From: Halomonas litopenaei
GTDB lineage: Bacteria; Pseudomonadota; Gammaproteobacteria; Pseudomonadales; Halomonadaceae
Length of the DNA: 64,000 nt
Reading direction: 5' to 3'
Assembly (NCBI RefSeq): GCF_003045775.1
Contig: NZ_PXNS01000001.1
Location: forward strand, 930,001 to 994,000
Positions 26,628 to 34,601 of the stretch are shown here, in pieces; positions within the stretch are counted from its first letter, which is position 1, and each line of letters begins with the position of its first letter. The notes below the pieces were generated by a model that searched no databases, had not been told where the DNA came from, and saw only the letters and a program-made list of their open reading frames with translations. Both the position numbers and the translations under genes were made by a program.

Positions 26628-27716
26628 ATGCACACCAAGTCCCCTTTCCTCCGTACCACGCCCCCGCGCAACATGACCCCTGCGGCCATCGGCGCTGCCG
26701 CCTCGACCCGGCGCTTCGGCCCACGCCCGCTGGTGGCGGCGGTCGCCCTGGCGCTGCTGGGCGCCGCTGGCTCGGCCCAGGCGGCGACCTGGAAGATGGC
26801 GCTGGGCGACGCCGCCGGCGGCACCCAGCACGAGATGGGTCAGACCTTCGCCAAGTTGATCGAGGAAAAGTCCGGCGGCGACGTCAGCGTGGACCTGTTT
26901 CCCAACGGCCAGCTGGGCAGTGAGCAGGACACCGTCAACAACGCCAGCATGGGCCTGCTCGACCTGTCGGTACTGGCGATCAACAACATCACGCCGTTCT
27001 CGCCCACGGTCGGGGTGATGACGCTGCCCTACGTGATCCAGAGTCCCGAGGACGCCCGCACCCTGACCCAGGGCGAGATCGGCCAGGAGATGGTCGACAA
27101 CACCATCCGTGACGCCGGCGTGCGGATACTGGGCTGGGCCTACTCCGGCTGTCGCCGTCTGACCAACTCGGCGAGGCCGGTGGCGAGCCCCGAGGATCTG
27201 GATGGCCTGGTCATCCGGGTGCCCAAGAACGAGATCATGATCTCCGCCTACCAGTCCTGGGGCGTCAATCCCAACCCGCTGGCCTGGTCGGAAACCTTTA
27301 CCGCCCTGCAGCAGGGCGTCGTCGACGGTCAGGACAACCCCTACATCACCATCGACGCGATGAAGTTCTACGAGGTCCAGGATCACGTCACCGACAGCTG
27401 TTATGTGTTCTCCATGGAGCCGTTGATCATGGGTGAAGGCATGTTCCAGAGCCTGTCCGAGGAGCAGCAGCAGTGGGTGCTGGAGGCCGCTCAGGAGGCC
27501 ACCGATCACAGCTACGAGTATCTGCTGGCCCAGGAAGACGCGATCAAGACCCGGCTGGTGGAAGAGCACGGCATGGAGATCACCGAGCCTGCCGATGGCG
27601 AGCAGGCGTGGATCGAACAGGCCACCTCCATCTGGCCCGACTTCTACGACAGCATCGGCGGCAAGGCCAAGCTCGACGAGGCGCTCGCCGCGCTGGGACG
27701 TGAGCCAGCTCCCTGA
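26628..27716 (+). CDS. TRAP transporter solute-binding protein (DctP family), system 1
   Basis: A 362-residue periplasmic receptor with an unusually long N-region and a Sec-type signal ending SAQA-A near residue 52. Core signatures are IRVPKNEIMISAYQSWG, with the arginine that usually binds the substrate carboxylate, and GVVDGQDNP. GGGAG lies just before the ATG at 26628; a second ATG at residue 16 would give a more normal signal peptide. First gene of a dctP-dctQ-dctM-usp set. The ligand is probably a carboxylate or zwitterion; the MocR partner hints at an amino compound. Confidence 0.85.
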   Translation: MHTKSPFLRTTPPRNMTPAAIGAAASTRRFGPRPLVAAVALALLGAAGSAQAATWKMALGDAAGGTQHEMGQTFAKLIEEKSGGDVSVDLFPNGQLGSEQDTVNNASMGLLDLSVLAINNITPFSPTVGVMTLPYVIQSPEDARTLTQGEIGQEMVDNTIRDAGVRILGWAYSGCRRLTNSARPVASPEDLDGLVIRVPKNEIMISAYQSWGVNPNPLAWSETFTALQQGVVDGQDNPYITIDAMKFYEVQDHVTDSCYVFSMEPLIMGEGMFQSLSEEQQQWVLEAAQEATDHSYEYLLAQEDAIKTRLVEEHGMEITEPADGEQAWIEQATSIWPDFYDSIGGKAKLDEALAALGREPAP

Positions 27717-27838
27717 TCTGTCACGACGTCGCTATCGTCTTGAATCCTCCCGGCGCCTGACTCCAGGCGCCATGAATCATGGCACCGCCGGACGTCTGCC
27801 ATTGGACGCCAGGTGGTGCCTGCTCAGAGGTCGTCGTG

Positions 27839-28390
27839 ATGAATCGTCTATGGAAGCTCGTGGACAACCTCGAGAACTGGCTGTGCCAGCTGTTGCTGGT
27901 GACCTTCGTGGCGCTGCTGTTTGCCCAGATCATGCTGCGCAACCTGTTCAGCTATTCGCTGCCCTGGGCCGATGAGCTGGCTACCTACGCCTTCGTCTGG
28001 TTCGCCTACCTGGGGGCGGTCTACGCCGCCAAGAAGTCGGCCCACAACCGCGTCACCTTCCAGTTCCGTTTCTTCCCGCGCTGGGTGGAGCTGGCCTGCG
28101 GTGCGCTGACCGACCTGATCTGGATCGCCTTCAACCTGGTCTTCATCTGGCTCAGTTACGACTTCGTGTTCAACAAGATGAATACCTTCTGGAAGTCCCA
28201 GACCCTGGGCATTCCGATGAAGGTGTTCTACCTGATCCTGCCGCTGGCCTTCGTGCTGATGACCCTGCGCATCCTGCAGAACAACTACCTGCGCTTCGTC
28301 AAGCATCGCGAGCCCGTCGATCCCGAGGCCGAGGCCATCGCCGAGGCCAAGTCCTCGACGCTGTCGTCATCCAACGAGAAGGGAGACTGA
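27839..28390 (+). CDS. TRAP transporter small permease (DctQ), system 1
   Basis: A 183-residue membrane protein with four predicted spans. The segment LFSYSLPWADELATYAFVWFAYLGA near residue 37 is a hallmark of DctQ. It bridges the large permease DctM and is needed for sodium-driven uptake. The start at 27839 (MNRLWKLVDNLENW) has a GAGGTCG site and agrees with family length. It is separated from dctP by 122 bases and from dctM by three. Confidence 0.85.
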   Translation: MNRLWKLVDNLENWLCQLLLVTFVALLFAQIMLRNLFSYSLPWADELATYAFVWFAYLGAVYAAKKSAHNRVTFQFRFFPRWVELACGALTDLIWIAFNLVFIWLSYDFVFNKMNTFWKSQTLGIPMKVFYLILPLAFVLMTLRILQNNYLRFVKHREPVDPEAEAIAEAKSSTLSSSNEKGD

Positions 28391-28393
28391 TCC

Positions 28394-29734
28394 ATGGAGA
28401 CGACCATCATCTACGTGCTGTTCGGGGTGTTCTTTCTGCTGCTGGTGCTGGGCGCGCCGATCACGGTGTCGCTGGGGGTGGCCGCGCTTGCCACCTATCT
28501 GTCGCTGGGGGAGAACCCCATGGCCTTCGTGCAGATCGCCTTCACCTCGGTGGGGTCCTTTCCGCTGATGGCGCTGCCGGCCTTTATCCTCGCCGGGGCC
28601 TTGATGGAAGCCGCCGGCATTTCGCGACGCCTGGTGGATATCGCCGAGGCCTTCGCCGGGCCGGTGACCGGCGGTCTCGCCGCCGCCACGGTGTTCGCCT
28701 GCATGTTCTTCGGCGCGATTTCAGGCTCAGGGCCCGCCACCACCGCGGCGGTGGGCATGCTGATGATCCCGGCCATGGCCAACCGCGGCTATGATCGCGG
28801 CTATGGCTCTGCCATCACGGCGTCCTCCGGTGGCCTCGGCGTGGTGATACCGCCGTCCATTCCCATGGTCATCTTTGGTATCTCGGGGATGGGGCTGCAG
28901 CCACCGGCGGAGGCCGTGGCCGCTCACGGCGCCTTCCAGACGCTGTCGATTCCGAAGCTGTTCATCGCCGGCATCCTGCCCGGCATGGTGATCGCTGGCT
29001 GCCTGTTGACCGTCAACTACATCATCTCGCGCCGGCGCGGCTACAGCGGGCTGAGCGACAGCTGGTCCTGGGACACCATCGCCAGGAGTCTGAAGCGTGG
29101 CGTGTGGTCGATCCTGGCGCCGCTGATCATCCTCGGCGGTATCTACAGCGGTCTGTTCACGCCCACCGAGTCGGCCATCGTGGCCATCGCCTACACCCTG
29201 ATCGTCGGCATCTTCCTGCACCGCGAGCTCAAGTGGAAGCCTACGCTCAAGACTCTGGAGACCACCACCTGGATCACCGGACGGGTGCTGTTGATCCTGT
29301 TCACCGCCACGGTATTCGGCCGCTTGCTGGTCGAACAGCGGGTGCCGGCGGTGATCGCCGAGGGCATGCTGGGACTGACCGATAACCTGTACTTGATCTG
29401 GGCCATGGTTATCGCATTTCTGCTTTTTGTCGGCATGTTCATGGAAACCCTGGCGGCTATCATGATCCTGACGCCGGTATTGCTGCCGATCATGTACATG
29501 CTGGGCATGGACCCGGTGCACGTCGGTATCGTCGTCGTCTGTGCCCTGGCCATCGGCTTCCAGACGCCGCCCCTGGGGGAGAACCTGTTCGTGGCCTCGG
29601 GCATTGGCGGCGCCTCCATCGAGGAGATATCGATCAAGGCGCTGCCGTTTGCCGCAAGCTCGGTGTTCGCGCTGTTCGTGATCGCCTACTTCCCGGAAAT
29701 ATCGCTGTGGCTACCCCGTATGCTGGGGTATTGA
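28394..29734 (+). CDS. TRAP transporter large permease (DctM), system 1
   Basis: A 446-residue, 12-span permease of normal DctM length. Conserved segments are visible: FFGAISGSGPATTAAVGMLMIPAM near residue 104, SSGGLGVVIPPSIPMVIFG near residue 144 and GFQTPPLGENLFVASGIGG near the C-terminus. It forms the elevator-type transport unit with DctQ. GGGAGAC precedes the ATG within the dctQ stop region, so the two are coupled. Confidence 0.9.
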   Translation: METTIIYVLFGVFFLLLVLGAPITVSLGVAALATYLSLGENPMAFVQIAFTSVGSFPLMALPAFILAGALMEAAGISRRLVDIAEAFAGPVTGGLAAATVFACMFFGAISGSGPATTAAVGMLMIPAMANRGYDRGYGSAITASSGGLGVVIPPSIPMVIFGISGMGLQPPAEAVAAHGAFQTLSIPKLFIAGILPGMVIAGCLLTVNYIISRRRGYSGLSDSWSWDTIARSLKRGVWSILAPLIILGGIYSGLFTPTESAIVAIAYTLIVGIFLHRELKWKPTLKTLETTTWITGRVLLILFTATVFGRLLVEQRVPAVIAEGMLGLTDNLYLIWAMVIAFLLFVGMFMETLAAIMILTPVLLPIMYMLGMDPVHVGIVVVCALAIGFQTPPLGENLFVASGIGGASIEEISIKALPFAASSVFALFVIAYFPEISLWLPRMLGY

Positions 29735-29761
29735 TTGCGCACCGTCAGCGCACCGCAAAAA

Positions 29762-29798
29762 AGGCCGGGTGTCTTCGCATGTCGCGGCGACCCGGCCT
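29762..29798. other. Inverted repeat between dctM and usp
   Basis: AGGCCGGGT (29762-29770) pairs with ACCCGGCCT (29790-29798) across a 19-nt loop. A run of six A residues (29757-29762) adjoins the left arm, which would be a T-run on the minus strand. It is therefore terminator-like only for leftward antisense transcription. For rightward mRNA it is a hairpin that may separate transporter and usp expression. Confidence 0.5.
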
Positions 29799-29817
29799 CT
29801 CGCCAAGGAGTCACGCC

Positions 29818-30300
29818 ATGCCTGTTTCGATCTCGCGTCTTCTCTGTTGCCTGGGGCTGAAGGACGATTGCCGCCAGGTGCTTGCCCACACCCTGACGCT
29901 GGCCAAGGCCACCGGGGCCGAGGTTCACGTGCTGCATGCGGTCAAGTCGTTGTCCGATGACGTCATGCATACCCTCAAGGCCAACATCGGTGAACGCGCC
30001 ACCCTGGATGGCTTGATGGAGCAGCGCCTGCGTCTGGCGCGAGAGCGTCTGGACGAATTTGTCGAGGCCTTCTGGCAAGAGCACGAAGCGAACCTGCCTG
30101 GGCGCGAGGTGGTGGCCGCCAAGTCGGTGCTGGAGGGTTACCCGGCATCGGAGATTACCCGCTACGCCGTGCGCCATGACTGCGACATGATCATCATGGC
30201 CACCAACAAGCGCGGCTTCGCCTCGTCCTATGCAGGCCGGGTGACCAAGGGCGTGATCAAGCGTGCCAGTGTGCCGGTGGTGGTGGTGCCACCGATGTAG
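29818..30300 (+). CDS. Universal stress protein (UspA family) at end of TRAP operon
   Basis: A 160-residue UspA-fold protein beginning with a beta strand (ISRLLCCLGL), with the C-terminal MATNKRGFASSYAGRVTKGV followed by VPVVVVPP. The usual nucleotide motif G-x2-G-x9-G(S/T) is only partly kept: an Asn replaces the first Gly. AAGGAG precedes the ATG at 29818. The arrangement binding protein, small permease, large permease, Usp mirrors the ectoine system teaABCD of Halomonas elongata, where TeaD modulates transport. The binding protein here does not look like TeaA, so only the layout is shared. Confidence 0.8.
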   Translation: MPVSISRLLCCLGLKDDCRQVLAHTLTLAKATGAEVHVLHAVKSLSDDVMHTLKANIGERATLDGLMEQRLRLARERLDEFVEAFWQEHEANLPGREVVAAKSVLEGYPASEITRYAVRHDCDMIIMATNKRGFASSYAGRVTKGVIKRASVPVVVVPPM

Positions 30301-30399
30301 CCACGAAGAACGTCAGTCTGGCTGGCCGAGCGTGTCCTGACCCGATCGGTCAGTCAGCGTACCTTGGCAATGCGTTCATGCGTTCATGCGTTCGTATGC

Positions 30400-31173
30400 T
30401 CAGTGGTCGAAGGTATCCTGCAGCTGCCCGGCGATACGCCGCATCAAGGGCGCCCACTCCATCAGCGAGTCGATGCTGTGGCGCAGCCGGGGCGCGTGGA
30501 TCGCCAGCGTCGCCTGGATGCGCCCGGTCTGGTCGTACACCGGCACGGCGATGGCCACCATGCCCTGGATGAACTCCTCGTTGTCGGTGCTCAGCTCCTT
30601 TTCGGCGATGTCCGCCAGGCGTCGCTCCAGCTCGTCTGCTTCGGTGGCGGTGTAGGGGGTATAGGCCTCCAGCGGCAGGTGCTTGAGCAGCTGGCGGCGC
30701 TGGGCCGGCCCCATCAGCGCCAGAAACATCTTGCCGCTGGCGGTGCAGTGCAGCGGAAGACGTGAGCCCGGCGGCAGCTGTATGCGTACCGGCCAGTTGG
30801 TCTCCACCCGTTCGTAGTAGAGCACCTCGTGACCTTCGAGCAGGGTCAGGTTGCAGGTTTCGTTGACCTCTTCGGCCAGGCGCTTGAGCAGCATACGGCG
30901 CGGCGCCTTGAGGCTCTCGTTGGCGAGCACGCCCATGGCCATGCGGTGCAGTCGTTCGCCGGGAAGCAGATGCCGTCCTTCCACGTCGCGCACGATCAGA
31001 TCCTGCTCTTCGAGCTGCTTGAGCAGGCGATGCAGGGTGGGCTTGGGAATGTCGAGCTGACGCTCCAGGTCCGAGGCGCTGACGCCGTGGATCGAGGTGG
31101 CGATGGTTTCCAGCAGTACCAGGCCTCGTTGCAGCGTCGAATTGGTCGTGGTCCGAGTGCTTGCTGTAGACAT
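30400..31173 (-). CDS. IclR-family transcriptional regulator
   Basis: A 257-residue IclR regulator: an N-terminal winged HTH (LQRGLVLLETIATSIHGVSASDLERQ, then IPKPTLHRLLKQLEEQ) and a C-terminal GAF-like effector domain from about residue 80. The ATG at 31173 is preceded by AAGGA. It is the last gene of a minus-strand TRAP operon, 95 bases after dctM and separated from it by a strong hairpin. A role in repressing the TRAP operon and the divergent GMC oxidoreductase is likely from position. Confidence 0.85.
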   Translation of the reverse strand: MSTASTRTTTNSTLQRGLVLLETIATSIHGVSASDLERQLDIPKPTLHRLLKQLEEQDLIVRDVEGRHLLPGERLHRMAMGVLANESLKAPRRMLLKRLAEEVNETCNLTLLEGHEVLYYERVETNWPVRIQLPPGSRLPLHCTASGKMFLALMGPAQRRQLLKHLPLEAYTPYTATEADELERRLADIAEKELSTDNEEFIQGMVAIAVPVYDQTGRIQATLAIHAPRLRHSIDSLMEWAPLMRRIAGQLQDTFDH

Positions 31174-31217
31174 ACGCGATCCTTGACGACGGAAAATGGT
31201 GGCAGGCACTCATGATA

Positions 31218-31247
31218 ACGCGGCAAGCCCGGTGAGGCTTGCCGCGT
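31218..31247 (-). other. Strong hairpin between dctM and iclR
   Basis: A perfect 12-bp stem (ACGCGGCAAGCC with GGCTTGCCGCGT) has a 6-nt loop. It lies just after the dctM stop on the transcribed minus strand, but no T-run follows, so it could be a factor-dependent stop or an mRNA-stabilising structure. Confidence 0.6.
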
Positions 31248-31268
31248 GCTCCTGCCTGCCTGTTGGTG

Positions 31269-32546
31269 CTACAGGTTCACCAGCATCAGTGACAGCGCCG
31301 GCCACATCGAGATGGCGATCCAGCAAGTGATCAGCGCGATGAAGTAGGGGATGACGAACTTCACCAGACGCAGGTAGGGGATCCCGGTGATGCTCGAGGC
31401 CACGTAGAGGTTGAGGCCGAAGGGCGGGGTGACGAAGCCGATGGCGGCGCCGACCAGGAAGATCACCGCGAAGTGGATCGGGTCCACTCCGGCGTTCTGG
31501 GCGATGGGTGCCAGGATCGGTGCCAGGATGATGGTCACCGGCAGGCTCTCGAGGATCATCCCGGCCAGCAGGATCATCAGCATGCAGGCGCCCAGGATCA
31601 CGTAGTAGTTGCCCAGGCCGCTGAGCAGGTCCTGCAGCGCCTGGCCCGCGCCGAGCACCGACAGCAGCTGCTGCATCACCACCGAGATCGCGATCAACGG
31701 CGCCAGCATGCCGGCGATCTGGCCCGAGCGCAGCATGATCGAGGGCAGTGCGGTGAAGCGGATCTCGCGGGTGATCAGAAGCCCCGCGATCAGGGTGAAG
31801 CCCACGGTGATGGCGGCGGCCTCGGTGGGCGAGAACTTGCCCGAATAGATGCCGTAGATCACCACCCCGATGGTGGCGAAGCCGAGATAGGCGCGCCTGG
31901 CAAAACGTGCGCTTTCGCCGGCCTTGAACGGAATCAGGGTACCCCAGCCGTGGCGTCGCGCCACCAGGTGACAGGCAGCCATCATGCCGAACACCATCAT
32001 CGCCCCGGGGATCATGCCGGCGATGAACAGGTCGCTGATCGACAGGTTCATCATGAAGCCGTAAACGATAAAGATGATCGACGGCGGGATAATGATGCCG
32101 ACGGTCCCGCCGGAGGCGGCGGTGGCGGCGGAAAAGCGCTCGTCGTAGCCGTTCTTGACCATCTCCGGCTGCATGATCGAGCCGATGGTGGCGGTGGTGC
32201 CGGCGTTGGACCCGGAGATCGCCGCGAACAGGCCGCAGGCGCCGAGGGTGGCCATGCCCATGCCGCCACGCAGCCAGCCCAGCACCGAGTAGGCGAAGTC
32301 GGACAGTCGCTTGGCGATGCCGGCGGCATTGATCAAGTCGCCGGTCAGGATGAACAGCGGCAGGGCCAGCAGGCCGAAGAAGCTCAGGCCCTGGAACAGG
32401 GTGACCCCGATATTGGCCAGGGTGAAGTCGATGATCAGGCTGGTGCCGACCACCCACAGGCCGATCACCAGGAAGATCGGTACCCCCAGCAGAAAGATGG
32501 TGGTGCAGCCCGCGGTGACCAGGCCGATAAGCATGCCGTCGGTCAT
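31269..32546 (-). CDS. TRAP transporter large permease (DctM), system 2
   Basis: A 425-residue, 12-span DctM permease. Typical segments include GLFAAISGSNAGTTATIGSIM near residue 105, ASGGTVGIIIPPSIIFIVYG near residue 144 and GFVTPPFGLNLYVASSITG near the C-terminus. The ATG at 32546 has an AGGAGA site that overlaps the dctQ stop. It is only distantly like the system 1 permease, so the two sets are not a recent duplication. Confidence 0.9.
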   Translation of the reverse strand: MTDGMLIGLVTAGCTTIFLLGVPIFLVIGLWVVGTSLIIDFTLANIGVTLFQGLSFFGLLALPLFILTGDLINAAGIAKRLSDFAYSVLGWLRGGMGMATLGACGLFAAISGSNAGTTATIGSIMQPEMVKNGYDERFSAATAASGGTVGIIIPPSIIFIVYGFMMNLSISDLFIAGMIPGAMMVFGMMAACHLVARRHGWGTLIPFKAGESARFARRAYLGFATIGVVIYGIYSGKFSPTEAAAITVGFTLIAGLLITREIRFTALPSIMLRSGQIAGMLAPLIAISVVMQQLLSVLGAGQALQDLLSGLGNYYVILGACMLMILLAGMILESLPVTIILAPILAPIAQNAGVDPIHFAVIFLVGAAIGFVTPPFGLNLYVASSITGIPYLRLVKFVIPYFIALITCWIAISMWPALSLMLVNL

Positions 32547-32556
32547 GACGTCTCTC

Positions 32557-33144
32557 CTAGTCCATGATGGACGGTTGCAGGTTGAACGGCTCGCGGCGCC
32601 GGAAGCGCGCGATGTCGCTGGCCAGGTTCTGCAGCACCCGGAAGATGATCAGCGCCCAGGCCAGCGGCGTGGCCAGGTAGAACCACCACTGCATCACGTT
32701 GTCGGTGCCCGGCACGATGGCGAAGTTCATGTGCGCCAGTTCCACCTGGGCGATGGTGAAGTGGATGACCAGGGCGCCGAAGCCGATCCACAGCACGGCG
32801 TCGAGCACCTGGCAGGCGAACTGACCGGCGTAGGGCAGGCGCATGCGAATCTCGTTGAGCGACAGGTGGGTACGCTGCTTGACGTTGAGCGAGGCGCCGA
32901 ACCAGGTCAGCCACAGGAACAGCAGCACCGGAATGCTGGTGCTCCAGGGCGCCTGCAGGCTGAAGAAGAAGCGGCGGATGACCTCGACGAAGATGATGCC
33001 CGCCATGCCGCTGTAGGAGACCAGGATGATCACCTTCTCAAGATTGGCGTCGAGCCACTTGAGTGGCGAGAGCCAGGCGGGGGTCGGCCGATCGGCGACG
33101 TCGTTCGACGTCGCCTGGGCCGCGGTGGCCTTGTGATCGGTCAT
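32557..33144 (-). CDS. TRAP transporter small permease (DctQ), system 2
   Basis: A 195-residue, four-span small permease with a roughly 45-residue N-terminal cytoplasmic extension. The phrase APWSTSIPVLLFLWLTWFGASLN near residue 77 is DctQ-like. The start at 33144 shares one base with the dctP stop (TAATG), indicating coupling; the in-frame ATG four codons earlier lies inside dctP. Confidence 0.85.
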   Translation of the reverse strand: MTDHKATAAQATSNDVADRPTPAWLSPLKWLDANLEKVIILVSYSGMAGIIFVEVIRRFFFSLQAPWSTSIPVLLFLWLTWFGASLNVKQRTHLSLNEIRMRLPYAGQFACQVLDAVLWIGFGALVIHFTIAQVELAHMNFAIVPGTDNVMQWWFYLATPLAWALIIFRVLQNLASDIARFRRREPFNLQPSIMD

Positions 33145-34376
33145 TACGCCCTCCACCAGCGCTTCGGCGCCACGTTGACCGCCGCCATCTCACGCGGGAT
33201 CTCCCGGGCGATGGTGTGGATTTCCTTGTAGATGTCGACGTCGCCGGCCCAGGCATTGAGCCGCTCGCGCCACTGCTCCCAGGGCTCTGGGTTGAACTCC
33301 GGGGCGCATAGCTGCTCGGCCTGGGCACGGATCTCGTCGGACAGCGGGGCCACCCGCACGTTGTTCTCGGCGAACACGGTGCCGGCGGCGGGGTGTTCGG
33401 TGGCGCCGACGATCTGGTAGCGGCCGGCCTCGTTCATGCCCTGGGTGAAGATCTGGGCGGCGTAGGCCGACTCCATCACCTGATCCTGCAGCTCGGCATC
33501 CAGCGCCTCGAACTTCGACAGGTTCATGGCTGTGTGCTCGGTACCGGCGAAGAAGCGCAGGTCGACCGCCTGGGACACCACCGGCGCCATGCCGGCGTAG
33601 GCCACCGCGCTCATCCAGGTCTCGGCGCCGTCCAGCAGGCCCTGGCGCAGGCCGTCCAGGGTCTCTTCCCAGGCCACCGGGACCGGGTTGAGGCCAAGCT
33701 GTTCCATGGCGATGCGGCCAAGCTGGGTGCCGGTGACGCGGTTCTTGGTGCCCTGCAGCACCTCGAGGCTGTCCACCAGCGGCTTGTCGGCCCAGCTCTG
33801 GCCCATCATCAGCCCGCGCAGGTCGCAGTGGGTGAACAGGAACTGCAGGTTGTGGCGCTGGCGCATCGGCTCGCGCAGCAGGGCCTCGCTGCGAGGGTCG
33901 TAGAAGAAGTGAAACATCGAGGCGACGCTCGGGAACATGTAGGCGAAGTCCAGCACGTTCAGGTAGGGCGCGCCGCCGGCGGAATTCTGGGTCGAGGCCG
34001 AGAAGATGTCGACGATGCCCTGCTGGGCCTTGCTGACGCAGTCGAGCTGGTTGCAGACCTCGTTGGAGCCCATGAACTCGACGCGGATGGCGCCGTTGGT
34101 GCGCTCCTCGACGTCACGGGCGAAGAACAGCTGCCCGGACTTCTGGATATCGAGATTGCGCTCGTTGAAGCCCGAGGCGCCAAAGCGCAGCTGGAACTTG
34201 GGTTCGGTCTGATAGCGGCGTTGCTGCTCGGCGTCGGCGGCTCGGGCCAGGCTCGAGGCGGTGAGGCCAGCGCCCAGACCACTGGCGGCCAGCAGCGTGG
34301 AGGTCATGCCGAAGCGACCCGAGATATTCAGGAAGTCGCGGCGCGACACGTCTGATGAGAAGAGGCGTGAACTCAT
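33144..34376 (-). CDS. TRAP transporter solute-binding protein (DctP family), system 2, Tat-exported
   Basis: A 410-residue receptor whose N-terminus carries a twin-arginine motif SRRDFLNIS (near residue 12) followed by a weakly hydrophobic Ala/Gly/Leu stretch ending ASSLARA, so Tat export is predicted instead of Sec. The mature part has KNRVTGTQLGRIAMEQLGL with the ligand-binding arginine region and GLRQGLLDGAETW. It is longer than usual DctP proteins. GGGAG precedes the ATG at 34376. First gene of dctP-dctQ-dctM-iclR. The ligand is unknown; the divergent GMC oxidoreductase suggests an alcohol-containing carboxylate. Confidence 0.83.
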   Translation of the reverse strand: MSSRLFSSDVSRRDFLNISGRFGMTSTLLAASGLGAGLTASSLARAADAEQQRRYQTEPKFQLRFGASGFNERNLDIQKSGQLFFARDVEERTNGAIRVEFMGSNEVCNQLDCVSKAQQGIVDIFSASTQNSAGGAPYLNVLDFAYMFPSVASMFHFFYDPRSEALLREPMRQRHNLQFLFTHCDLRGLMMGQSWADKPLVDSLEVLQGTKNRVTGTQLGRIAMEQLGLNPVPVAWEETLDGLRQGLLDGAETWMSAVAYAGMAPVVSQAVDLRFFAGTEHTAMNLSKFEALDAELQDQVMESAYAAQIFTQGMNEAGRYQIVGATEHPAAGTVFAENNVRVAPLSDEIRAQAEQLCAPEFNPEPWEQWRERLNAWAGDVDIYKEIHTIAREIPREMAAVNVAPKRWWRA

Positions 34377-34529
34377 GGAAGGCTCCCAGTCTTGTGTTTG
34401 GTGTAGGGATGCAGGGTAGTGCCGAGGCGTTCGCGCTTGGCGATCGTCGCCTGGCACCGGGCCCGACAAAGGGCCTTGACCACACCTTAGAAGTCTCTCG
34501 GGAATAGATCAATAAAAATGAGTTTTTTT

Positions 34530-34544
34530 GTCTCGATATTGATC
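34530..34544. promoter_or_regulatory. Second operator-like half-site upstream of GMC gene
   Basis: GTCTCGATATTGATC shares the GTCTCGAT core with the main palindrome at 34566-34592. It also forms an 8-bp inverted pair, GATCAATA (34507-34514) with TATTGATC (34537-34544). Likely an auxiliary binding site for the same regulator. Confidence 0.4.
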
Positions 34545-34565
34545 TTTTGAGAAAATTGTCTAGCA

Positions 34566-34592
34566 TCAATTGAGACAAAACGTCTCGATTGA
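34566..34592. promoter_or_regulatory. Palindromic operator before GMC oxidoreductase
   Basis: Arms TCAATTGAGAC (34566-34576) and GTCTCGATTGA (34582-34592) match at 10 of 11 positions around a 5-base spacer. The site ends immediately before the coding sequence, suited to repression by the linked IclR protein or another dimeric repressor. Confidence 0.65.
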
Positions 34593-34601
34593 GTGAGCGA
34601 C

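Noticed and set aside
26628..29734. Assigning TRAP system 1 as the ectoine transporter TeaABC
   Set aside because: Gene order with a terminal usp agrees, but the binding protein does not resemble TeaA as remembered, so the substrate is left open.
30369..30396. Short repeated TGCGTTCA units downstream of iclR
   Set aside because: Only about two and a half copies; no evidence of function.
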